Shown piece by piece: positions 1 to 5,583 of a DNA stretch of 6,545 nucleotides (position 1 is its first letter; each line of letters begins with the position of its first letter). A program made the position numbers and the translations under genes. This DNA is from JAMXLO01 sp035511435 (lineage in GTDB: Bacteria > Pseudomonadota > Alphaproteobacteria > Acetobacterales > Acetobacteraceae): contig DATKFJ010000005.1 in assembly GCA_035511435.1 (NCBI GenBank), positions 1 through 6,545 of the forward strand, given 5' to 3'. The notes under the pieces were generated by a model. The model was not told the origin of the DNA. It was given only the letters and a program-made list of their open reading frames with translations, and made no database searches.

Positions 1-1
1 G

Positions 2-1090
2 ACCGATAACCAGATCATTATCGGCACCTACACCGACCTGTCGGGTGTGACCGCGATGTGGGGCGTCAATAATACCAACGCCTGGCGCATGGTGTTCGAC
101 GAGGCCAATTCCGAAGGCGGCATCAACGGGCGCAAGATCAAGTATATCGTGGAGGACAATCAGTACCAAATTCCGCGGTCCGTGCAGGCGGCGAACAAGC
201 TGATCAACCGGGATGGCGTGTTCATCATGGTGGCCAATGGCGGCACCCCGATGAACAACGCGACGATGCCGGATCAACTCGCCAAGGGCGTGGCGAACGT
301 GTTTCCGTTGACCTCGGCTCGTTCGATGTACGAGCCGCTCAACCACCTGAAGTTCGGCCTGGCTGCATCATACTACGACCAGATGCGGGCCGGTGTGAAA
401 CTGTTCGTCGAGCAGCACCACAGCAAGATGGTGTGCGCGATGGCACAGGACACCGACTTCGGTCGGGACGTCATGGACGGCGCGCGCGATCAGTTGAAGG
501 CGATGAACATGAAGCTCGCGGCGGAGACGCTGCACAAGCCGACGGACACCGACTTCAGCGCCTCGGTTGCCCGCCTGCACGATGCCAACTGCGATCTGAT
601 ACTGGTCGGCGGTATCGTCCGCGATACCGTGCAGATTATTTCCGCTGTACGGAAAACCGGCTGGAACGTCGATATGCTGGGCCAGGCGGCGAGTTACGAC
701 GAAGCGGTTGCGGAAGTTCCCGGGGGTGTGACCAACGGCTTCTATTCCATGACGCCGGTGCTTTACGTGGCCGGCACCAATTCGACGCCCGCGATCAAGG
801 AGTTCGCCGACAAATACCAGAAGCTGTACGGCAAGGCACCGAACTTCGCAGCACAGATCGGCTACTCCGCGGGACAGCTTGTGGTGCTGGCAATGCAGAA
901 TGCCGGCAAAGACCTGACGACGGACAGCTTCGTTTCAGGCATGGAGAGCATCAAGGACTGGCACGACATCTTCGGCTCGCCGCCGATGAGTTTCAGCCCG
1001 ACCAAGCATCAGGGGTCGAACGAATCGTTCCTCTGCGTGGTGAAGGATGGCAAGTGGGTGCCGGTCGGCACGACGTCGGTCGGCTACTGA
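2..1090 (+). CDS. ABC transporter periplasmic substrate-binding protein, Leu/Ile/Val type (5' partial)
   Basis: Binds a small solute in the periplasm and hands it to an ABC permease; the ligand is unknown. The frame is open from base 2, so the first methionine (base 47) is internal and the true start with the signal peptide lies left of the window. Of the product, 362 residues are visible. Family signs of the type I periplasmic-binding fold (Peripla_BP_6, branched-chain amino acid/amide class): an opening beta strand with I-I-I-G-T-Y-T-D-L-S-G (visible residues 5-15), then E-G-G-I-N-G-R-K-I (38-46), then a V-A-N-G-G-T-P-M-N-N stretch closing the first lobe. The second lobe contains D-T-D-F-G-R-D and a long C-terminal part ending in V-P-V-G. 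The length fits a mature protein of about 370-390 residues. No permease or ATPase gene is in view; they may lie upstream. Family is confident; amino acid, amide or aromatic acid ligands are all possible. Confidence 0.9.
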   Translation, partial: TDNQIIIGTYTDLSGVTAMWGVNNTNAWRMVFDEANSEGGINGRKIKYIVEDNQYQIPRSVQAANKLINRDGVFIMVANGGTPMNNATMPDQLAKGVANVFPLTSARSMYEPLNHLKFGLAASYYDQMRAGVKLFVEQHHSKMVCAMAQDTDFGRDVMDGARDQLKAMNMKLAAETLHKPTDTDFSASVARLHDANCDLILVGGIVRDTVQIISAVRKTGWNVDMLGQAASYDEAVAEVPGGVTNGFYSMTPVLYVAGTNSTPAIKEFADKYQKLYGKAPNFAAQIGYSAGQLVVLAMQNAGKDLTTDSFVSGMESIKDWHDIFGSPPMSFSPTKHQGSNESFLCVVKDGKWVPVGTTSVGY

Positions 1091-1103
1091 TCTTCTGGCT
1101 GTT

Positions 1104-1128
1104 CCCCCCTCCCCCCGCGGGAGGGGGG
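1104..1128. terminator. GC-rich hairpin between convergent genes
   Basis: Ten perfect base pairs (C6-T-C3 at 1104-1113 with G3-A-G6 at 1119-1128) close a 5-base loop. It sits 13 bases after the binding-protein stop and 17 bases before the stop of the convergent AtuA gene, so it could end transcripts from both sides. There is no T-run on either strand, so it is not a classical intrinsic terminator. It may act with Rho, protect RNA 3' ends, or be one copy of a dispersed C-rich/G-rich intergenic palindrome. Confidence 0.5.
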
Positions 1129-1145
1129 ATTGCATCGGGTTCCCG

Positions 1146-2540
1146 CTATAGCGTCTCGATCTCCAGCGGAAACAACACGTCAGGATCGGACGTGTGCAGT
1201 AGGTGATACACGTTGAACCGATACGCCGGCCCGAGCGAAACCTCTGGCGGGGTAAAGGGAAATGCGAGATTGCCGGCAGTGGACAGGCGCCCCGTGTAGC
1301 CGTGATGCAACAGATATTGCTTCAAGGTCCGCACCACCTCGGCCGCACGCTCGGCAGTCGGCGCGATGCATTCACCCATCACGAACACCTCGCCCGGCGG
1401 CGGTTCGTCCGCAGGCGCTGCCATGCGCACGCCATCCACGCCGTAGACGCGAAAGCGCAGCGTGTAGTCTTCCGGTGCATCTTCGCACACCAGGTCGCGC
1501 ACCACAGTGGCGACGGCGGGCAGGATCTCGCGATGCTGCGCGATGAAGCGCGGATCGGCGGCACCCGCCAGCAGTACCGCGCGCTCACCGATCAGACGTG
1601 CGCCTTCGATCTTCACGCACGGATCGGTTGACCGGCGCCACGCCGCACCGGTGACGCGGCAACGCCGGTCGTCCACCGCGGCATAATCCGCGCCGCTGAG
1701 ATCAAGGCGGCCTTCGGGTTCGTACACCGTATACGGATCAGCCTGCTCGTACAGGCTGTGCGCCGCCACGGACACCGGCGTCGCGCGCCGCTGCTCCGCC
1801 ATGCTCTCCAACTCGAAGCCGTCCTCATCCAGCGTCGCCAGGATTGAATCGCGTCCACCCGGCAGGCAACAGAGCGAGGCGCACTCGATGATCTTTGCCA
1901 TATGCACCGACAGCCCGGCAGGAAAGTCCAGCATCGTCGGCAGCGATGCAAAGATCGCGGTGTCGCAGGCGCGGCCGGCGATCAGCACGTCGATATCTTC
2001 CGCAAGTGCGCGGCGAAACGGCCCCATGCCCATCTGGCCGACGATATGCGTGGCCTCGGTTACCTCCTCTTCAGTCAGCACGGGCATGTCGTCGATGCCA
2101 ACTACACGACCGGCACGCACCGACGCGCGCAGCATGTCGCGCGATAGATCGGCACGCAGCACGGCCAGGCGGAAATGCAGGCCATCGGCGCGCGCGATGT
2201 CGCGGATGATGGCCAGTGTCGCCTCCAGATGCGGTGCGGCGCCGGCGGAACCGGCGGAGCCGATCACCAGCGGCACATCGATCGAGCGTGCCCCGTGTAA
2301 TGCCTTGCGCAGATCGCGCCGCGTTGCCGCCGGCGATGTCGCCATCTCGCCCTTGCCGAGATAGGTCGGCCCGATGTCGATCGAGCCCATGTCGCAGCCG
2401 ATCAGATCCGGCATGCGCGCCAGGCCGGCATTGAACGCCGGCGTCGGGATGCCGTAGCCCAATTGGCCCGACGCACCAAGGAAGCGCATTGGCCGCCGTG
2501 TGCGGCGAACCGCGTCCAGGATTCGGCCGGACGCACTCAT
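1146..2540 (-). CDS. AtuA family protein (DUF1446, acyclic terpene utilization)
   Basis: 464-residue protein of the AtuA/DUF1446 family. The namesake belongs to the Pseudomonas citronellol/geraniol (atu) catabolic cluster, but the biochemical role of the family is not settled. Visible family motifs: L-G-A-S-G-Q-L-G-Y-G (residues 21-30), C-D-M-G-S-I-D-I-G-P (49-58) followed by Y-L-G-K-G, G-S-A-G-S-A-G (94-100), D-V-L-I-A-G-R-A-C-D (184-193), H-M-A-K-I-I-E-C (213-220) and a D-P-Y motif (268-270). A C-terminal G-N-L-A-F-P-F-T-P-P-E segment (423-433) is followed by the last strands. There is no signal peptide or membrane segment, so it is likely cytosolic. The start overlaps the DUF4387 stop as ATGA, which fixes it and implies translational coupling. 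The length matches the short form of the family; longer AtuA proteins carry an extra C-terminal domain. No geranyl-CoA carboxylase genes are in view, so terpene breakdown is only suggested by the family name. Confidence 0.88.
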   Translation of the reverse strand: MSASGRILDAVRRTRRPMRFLGASGQLGYGIPTPAFNAGLARMPDLIGCDMGSIDIGPTYLGKGEMATSPAATRRDLRKALHGARSIDVPLVIGSAGSAGAAPHLEATLAIIRDIARADGLHFRLAVLRADLSRDMLRASVRAGRVVGIDDMPVLTEEEVTEATHIVGQMGMGPFRRALAEDIDVLIAGRACDTAIFASLPTMLDFPAGLSVHMAKIIECASLCCLPGGRDSILATLDEDGFELESMAEQRRATPVSVAAHSLYEQADPYTVYEPEGRLDLSGADYAAVDDRRCRVTGAAWRRSTDPCVKIEGARLIGERAVLLAGAADPRFIAQHREILPAVATVVRDLVCEDAPEDYTLRFRVYGVDGVRMAAPADEPPPGEVFVMGECIAPTAERAAEVVRTLKQYLLHHGYTGRLSTAGNLAFPFTPPEVSLGPAYRFNVYHLLHTSDPDVLFPLEIETL

Positions 2541-2839
2541 ATCTCGATCCCCAACATCGGCGCGTGCTGTTGCGCGCCATACACGTCGCGATCGCCCGGG
2601 TCGCCCGCCATGATCGGTCGTGCCAGGACGATCTTGATCGCGCGCCCGACGGGATATGGGATCACCGTCACATCGCCGGGCGGCAACCCGTACAGCGCAC
2701 CGATCCGATCGCTGCTCAACGCGGCGGACTGCGCGACGCGCTGATAGTCAGCGTCGGTTGCAAACATCAGATCGAGTGTCAGTCGGCGCGGTCCGGCGTT
2801 CTTGCTGCGGACCACCTGGGCGATATCGGATAGTTTCAT
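2537..2839 (-). CDS. DUF4387 domain protein, partner of AtuA
   Basis: 100-residue protein spanning a single DUF4387 domain. Recognisable features are the N-terminal L-S-D-I-A-Q-V-V-R-S-K-N-A-G-P (residues 3-17), a central segment leading to V-I-P-Y-P-V-G-R-A-I-K (59-69), and the C-terminal G-D-P-G-D-R-D-V-Y-G-A-Q-Q-H-A-P (79-94). No function is established for the domain; genes of this type commonly sit beside DUF1446/AtuA genes, as here. The gene begins 3 bases after the hydrolase stop, and a strong ribosome-binding site (AGAGGTGA) overlaps that stop. Its own stop overlaps the AtuA start by 4 bases. The tight packing suggests that DUF4387 and AtuA form a complex or act on the same substrate. 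Its first residues resemble the start of the extra C-terminal domain of long AtuA proteins (L-G-D-I-A-x-A-R-S pattern), an impression from memory only. Confidence 0.85.
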   Translation of the reverse strand: MKLSDIAQVVRSKNAGPRRLTLDLMFATDADYQRVAQSAALSSDRIGALYGLPPGDVTVIPYPVGRAIKIVLARPIMAGDPGDRDVYGAQQHAPMLGIEI

Positions 2840-2842
2840 GCG

Positions 2843-3652
2843 TCACCTCTTCGGAAAGCGCCGCACCAAAAACGCCAGAATGTCGGCGGCGCAACGGTCA
2901 GGCACGATGTCGCAAATGTTGTGCGGCAGACCTTCATAGGTGACCAGCTCGCAGTCAACGAGCTTCGCGCGCATCGTGTCATAGTTCTCCGTGCCGCCCA
3001 CCGTTTCCGCGCCAGGCATCACCAGCAGCGTCGGGCATTTGATGCGCGGCAAGTCGTCCGCCCACCACAGCGTCGTCATCAGTCCGACGAAGCGACCGAT
3101 ATACGCGGTGTCGTTCTTCGCGGCTTCATCCAGGAACCATTCGATGTGGCCGCGGTCGTGGCCATGCGGAAAGCGGTCATCGATCGTGGCGGCCAGGAAA
3201 TTGCGCAGTCCTTCGCGCGCGACGCGCGGCAGCCAGGTGTGCGCCTGGCTGTTCTTCAGGCCCGGTGTGGAACCGAACAGCATTAGGCTGCGCACGCGCT
3301 CGGGCGATGCCATGGCCAGATTCTGCGCCACATAGCCGCCGGCGGAGTTGCCGACGATGTGCACTGCGCCGCAGCCGAGGTGATCGAGCAGCTCGCGCAC
3401 GTCCTGCACCAGGCGGTCCATCGACAGCGGAGGTTCCGTCGGCGGCACCTGCGACTCGCCGTGGCCGCGCAGGTCCATGCGCACGACCCGGTATTGGCGG
3501 CACAGCGGTGGCACGGCGGCGTACCAGCGCTTCGACGAACCCATCGCGGCGTGCAGCAGCAGCAGCGTCTCGGGTGTGCGCCACGGATCGGTGTAGTCGT
3601 CGATGACGAAGGCGGTGCGGTTGCCGTCGCTGGCAAGGAATGATCGCTGCAT
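2843..3652 (-). CDS. alpha/beta hydrolase
   Basis: 269-residue serine hydrolase of the alpha/beta fold, probably cytosolic, substrate unknown. Residues: L-L-L-L-H-A-A-M-G-S-S (30-40) at the oxyanion loop, R-M-D-L-R-G-H-G-E-S (58-67), nucleophile elbow G-N-S-A-G (Ser103), and a late His in G-L-P-H-N-I (His244). The usual acid position after strand 6 or 7 reads P-G-A-E-T-V, so Glu216 may replace the common Asp. The frame stays open to an ATG at 3778 (311 residues), but the first 42 residues look unlike any domain. The ATG at 3652 gives M-Q-R-S-F-L-A-S-D-G, a normal start for this fold. Only a weak GAGG lies 14 bases ahead of it, so the start is probable rather than certain; another in-frame ATG is at 3727. 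First gene of the operon with DUF4387 and AtuA; it may release an ester or CoA-type intermediate for them. Confidence 0.82.
   Translation of the reverse strand: MQRSFLASDGNRTAFVIDDYTDPWRTPETLLLLHAAMGSSKRWYAAVPPLCRQYRVVRMDLRGHGESQVPPTEPPLSMDRLVQDVRELLDHLGCGAVHIVGNSAGGYVAQNLAMASPERVRSLMLFGSTPGLKNSQAHTWLPRVAREGLRNFLAATIDDRFPHGHDRGHIEWFLDEAAKNDTAYIGRFVGLMTTLWWADDLPRIKCPTLLVMPGAETVGGTENYDTMRAKLVDCELVTYEGLPHNICDIVPDRCAADILAFLVRRFPKR
2846..2853 (-). promoter_or_regulatory. Shine-Dalgarno region of the DUF4387 gene, abutting the hydrolase stop
   Basis: On the minus strand the hydrolase ends K-R-stop as AAG AGG TGA, and the same bases form a strong AGAGGTGA ribosome-binding site followed by CGC and the ATG at 2839. 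Ribosomes finishing the hydrolase would therefore stop on the next gene's binding site, supporting coupled translation. Confidence 0.6.
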
Positions 3653-3790
3653 GGTCTGTCGAGCGTCCTCTGCGTTATCATTGGAACGGAGCAGCGTGTG
3701 CGTGATGGACGTGACGGGCAAGATCATACGCGAAGGCGACGTGGCGAGCGAGCCGGCAGCGTCGATCGAGCTGAGCACCTCGACCGGAAT

Positions 3791-3868
3791 TGCCGTGGCG
3801 TTTCGAGCGCTCGTAATGCCCTGGCGCTTCGCGCCCTCGTAGTGCCGTGGCGCTTCGCGCGCTCATAA
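3791..3868. repeat. 26-bp tandem repeat, three copies, in the divergent intergenic region
   Basis: Three head-to-tail units of exactly 26 bases start at 3791, 3817 and 3843, each opening TGCCGTGGCG or TGCCCTGGCG. Each continues with a TTCG-centred segment (GCGCTTCGCGC in units 2 and 3), which can fold into a small GCGC/GCGC hairpin, and ends TCGTAA, TCGTAG or TCATAA. The units differ at a few positions, so the duplication is not brand new. The array lies 50-127 bases upstream of the tusA-like start and 138 or more bases upstream of the preferred hydrolase start, where promoters or operators for both directions are expected. Unit 1 contains a weak sigma70-like pair (TTGCCG, 16 bases, CGTAAT), too poor to call. 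Confidence 0.75.
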
Positions 3869-3905
3869 AGACAGTGCCCGCTTGCCCCGCCCCGAACCGC
3901 GCCGC

Positions 3906-3909
3906 AGGA
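3906..3909 (+). promoter_or_regulatory. Shine-Dalgarno AGGA deciding the tusA-like start
   Basis: AGGA is followed by an 8-base spacer and the ATG at 3918. The alternative in-frame ATG at 3882 has no comparable site and would add an Arg/Pro-rich stretch foreign to the family. Confidence 0.6.
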
Positions 3910-3917
3910 TACCGCCG

Positions 3918-4166
3918 ATGAGCGAATCCCTGCTGGACATGAAGGGCACCAATTGCCCGATCCCGGTGCTGCGCGCCAACCGCGCGCTGCGCACGATGGC
4001 GCCCGGCGAGCGGCTGCGCGTGCTGGCCACCGACCGCGCCTCGGTCGCCGACTTCCAGGCATTCTGCCGCGAGACCGGCCACGCCCTGTTGGCCTGGAGC
4101 GAGGAAAACGGCGTGTTCAGCTTCGTCATCCGCCGCCGCGCCGAACCGGAGCAGAAGGACGCCTGA
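3918..4166 (+). CDS. TusA family sulfur-carrier protein (SirA/YeeD-like)
   Basis: 82-residue protein of the TusA family, which passes persulfide sulfur from a cysteine desulfurase or rhodanese to acceptors for tRNA thiolation, molybdenum cofactor work or sulfur oxidation. The signature follows the first strand: D-M-K-G-T-N-C-P-I-P-V-L-R, with the sulfur-carrying Cys13 in the C-P-x-P motif. After it come the helix R-A-N-R-A-L, the P-G-E-R-L-R-V-L-A-T-D strand (29-39) and a second helix with Cys50. The family's C-terminal strand (F-S-F-V-I-R-R-R) closes the fold. Size is typical. The start at 3918 is preferred over 3882 because of its ribosome-binding site. One base separates its stop from the next ATG, so it is probably cotranscribed with the deacetylase gene. 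Which of the several TusA paralogue roles applies cannot be told; hence no symbol beyond the family. Confidence 0.88.
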   Translation: MSESLLDMKGTNCPIPVLRANRALRTMAPGERLRVLATDRASVADFQAFCRETGHALLAWSEENGVFSFVIRRRAEPEQKDA

Positions 4167-4167
4167 C

Positions 4168-5100
4168 ATGCCGACGGCACTGATCACGCATCCCGCCTGC
4201 CTGCTGCACGACAACGGGGAATTCCACCCCGAATGCCCGGACCGCCTGCGCGCCGTGCTCGCCGCGCTGGAGACCGAGGAATTCGCCGACCTGGTGCGCG
4301 AAGCCGCGCCACAAGCCACCACCGAACAGCTCACCCGCGTGCACCCGGCGAGCTATGTGGAGGCGATCCTGTCGGTCCGCCCGGCCGCGGACGAGATGGT
4401 GCAGCTTGACGCCGATACATCCATGAGCGCCGGCAGCGCCGAAGCCGCATTGCGCGCGGCCGGGGCAGCCGTGGCGGCGGTGGACGCGGTGATGGAAGGT
4501 TGGGCCCGCGCCGCCTTCGCCGCGGTCCGTCCGCCTGGTCACCACGCCGAGCCTGCGCGGCCTATGGGCTTCTGCCTGTTCAACAACGCCGCAGTGGCGG
4601 CATTGCACGCGCGCGCACGTTGGGGCGTGCAGCGCGTCGCGGTGGTGGATTTCGACGTGCACCACGGCAACGGCACCCAGGCGATGTTCGCGGCCGACAA
4701 GGACCTGTTCTACGCATCGTCGCACCAGCACCCATGCTATCCCGGCACCGGCCAGGCCTGGGAACGCGGCGCCGCCAACAACGTCGTCAATGCGCCGCTA
4801 CGTCCGGGTTCCGACAGCGCGGCGTTCCGTGCGGCGTGGTCGAACACCATCCTGCCGGAACTCGATCGCTTCGCGCCCGGCCTGCTGATCGTCTCCGCTG
4901 GCTTCGACGCGCACAAGGCCGACCCGCTGGCGCAGCTTCGCCTGGAAACCGCCGACTTCGCCTGGATCACCCAGGAACTGCTGCGCATCGCAGCGCTGCA
5001 TTGCGGCGGACGGCTCGTCTCGGTGCTGGAAGGCGGCTATGACCTGCACGCGCTGGCCGCATCGGCCGCGGTCCATGTGCGCGGCCTGATGCAAGCCTAG
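4168..5100 (+). CDS. histone deacetylase family protein (zinc amidohydrolase, AcuC/HDAH-like)
   Basis: 310-residue zinc-dependent deacylase of the arginase/deacetylase fold. Bacterial members remove acetyl groups from protein lysines (AcuC acts on acetyl-CoA synthetase), from polyamines or from other acetylamides; the substrate here is not evident. All catalytic parts are intact: the H-P-E-x-P-D-R-L substrate-loop region (20-27), R-P-P-G-H-H-A-E-P with the charge-relay His125 and His126, and F-D-V-H-H-G-N-G-T with zinc ligands Asp163 and His165. Zinc ligand Asp247 is in S-A-G-F-D-A-H, and the transition-state Tyr291 is in L-E-G-G-Y-D. Motif spelling is closest to the bacterial class II-like HDAH group. 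There is no signal peptide, so it is cytosolic. AAGGA 8 bases before the ATG supports the start. The stop codon is within the ribosome-binding site of xseB, implying an operon. Confidence 0.93.
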   Translation: MPTALITHPACLLHDNGEFHPECPDRLRAVLAALETEEFADLVREAAPQATTEQLTRVHPASYVEAILSVRPAADEMVQLDADTSMSAGSAEAALRAAGAAVAAVDAVMEGWARAAFAAVRPPGHHAEPARPMGFCLFNNAAVAALHARARWGVQRVAVVDFDVHHGNGTQAMFAADKDLFYASSHQHPCYPGTGQAWERGAANNVVNAPLRPGSDSAAFRAAWSNTILPELDRFAPGLLIVSAGFDAHKADPLAQLRLETADFAWITQELLRIAALHCGGRLVSVLEGGYDLHALAASAAVHVRGLMQA

Positions 5101-5105
5101 GAGGG
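5099..5105 (+). promoter_or_regulatory. strong Shine-Dalgarno (AGGAGGG) of xseB overlapping the deacetylase stop
   Basis: The TAG stop of the deacetylase gene supplies the first bases of AGGAGGGTGA, almost the full anti-Shine-Dalgarno complement, just before the xseB ATG at 5109. It marks the start and suggests coupled translation. Confidence 0.75.
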
Positions 5106-5108
5106 TGA

Positions 5109-5360
5109 ATGTCGGACAAGCAACCAGCCAAGGGCGCCGACGTCAGGACCCTGTCGTTCGAGGATGCGCTGGCAGAGCTGGAGCAGATCGTGCGTGGACT
5201 GGAAAGCGGCCAGCAGAAGCTGGAGGATGCGATCACCGCCTACGAGCGCGGCGCTGCGCTGCGGCGGCATTGCGAGGCGAAGCTGGCAGAAGCCGAGGCG
5301 CGCGTGGCTGCGATCGTGGAACATGCGGACGGCACGTTGTCGACGCGGCCGGTTGAGTAG
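5109..5360 (+). CDS. xseB: exodeoxyribonuclease VII small subunit
   Basis: 83-residue small subunit of exonuclease VII, which binds several-fold to the catalytic XseA and helps degrade single-stranded DNA to short oligonucleotides during repair. After a short polar leader, the protein is nearly all helical hairpin with the family pattern: L-S-F-E-D-A-L-A-E-L-E-Q-I-V (15-28), then the turn L-E-S-G and Q-K-L-E-D-A-I-T-A-Y-E-R-G (36-48), then C-E-A-K-L-A-E-A-E-A-R-V (55-66). Length is typical. The start is fixed by the strong ribosome-binding site. xseA is not in the window, which is normal, as the two subunit genes are often apart. Last member of the tight cluster; a 223-base gap follows. Confidence 0.95.
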   Translation: MSDKQPAKGADVRTLSFEDALAELEQIVRGLESGQQKLEDAITAYERGAALRRHCEAKLAEAEARVAAIVEHADGTLSTRPVE

Positions 5361-5400
5361 CACCGCCCCGCTGTTGTCGCGCCCAACGTGTTGTCGCCCC

Positions 5401-5445
5401 CATTGTCACCGGCTCCATTGTCACCGGTCCCATTTTCACCGGCCC
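5401..5445. repeat. 15-bp tandem repeat, three copies, between xseB and tlyA
   Basis: Units at 5401, 5416 and 5431 read CATTGTCACCGGCTC, CATTGTCACCGGTCC and CATTTTCACCGGCCC. Degenerate pieces flank them: TTGTCG at 5374 and 5391 on the left and CAATGTGCC from 5446 on the right. The rest of the 5361-5583 gap shows no convincing gene or promoter. A frame running through the repeat would encode a low-complexity S-P-x-P-x string and is not credible as a protein. Confidence 0.75.
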
Positions 5446-5583
5446 CAATGTGCCATCGCGAGCGACGCGGCAGTCGCGGCCACGGCGCATACCCGGCCCC
5501 AGCCCCCGCATCACGGCATCCGCGAAACGACGAGCAAATCGCCAACGCCCAGTCCAATGGCTCATCCTCGACGGTGAACCCTC

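Noticed and set aside
1801..2364. 187-codon plus-strand open frame, antisense to the AtuA gene
   Set aside because: It lies wholly across AtuA, has Ser/Arg/Ala-rich composition typical of the opposite strand of high-GC coding DNA, and shows no domain or ribosome-binding site.
3723..3730. TATGAT on the minus strand as a -10 box for the hydrolase operon
   Set aside because: No acceptable -35 element stands 16-18 bases upstream, so a promoter cannot be supported from sequence alone.
3653..3778. Upstream extension of the hydrolase to the ATG at 3778
   Set aside because: The added 42 residues show no alpha/beta-hydrolase feature, and the ATG at 3652 gives the usual distance to the first strand. 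Not fully excluded.
3882..3917. Longer TusA-like start at 3882
   Set aside because: The Arg/Pro-rich leader is not seen in the family, and the ATG at 3918 has an AGGA site at good spacing.
3678..4334. 218-codon minus-strand open frame over the divergent region, tusA-like gene and deacetylase start
   Set aside because: It is antisense to two well-supported genes, runs through the 26-bp repeat, and resembles no protein family.
4126..4731. 201-codon minus-strand open frame
   Set aside because: It is antisense to the deacetylase, whose catalytic motifs are intact; its Arg/His/Gly-rich composition marks it as a shadow frame.
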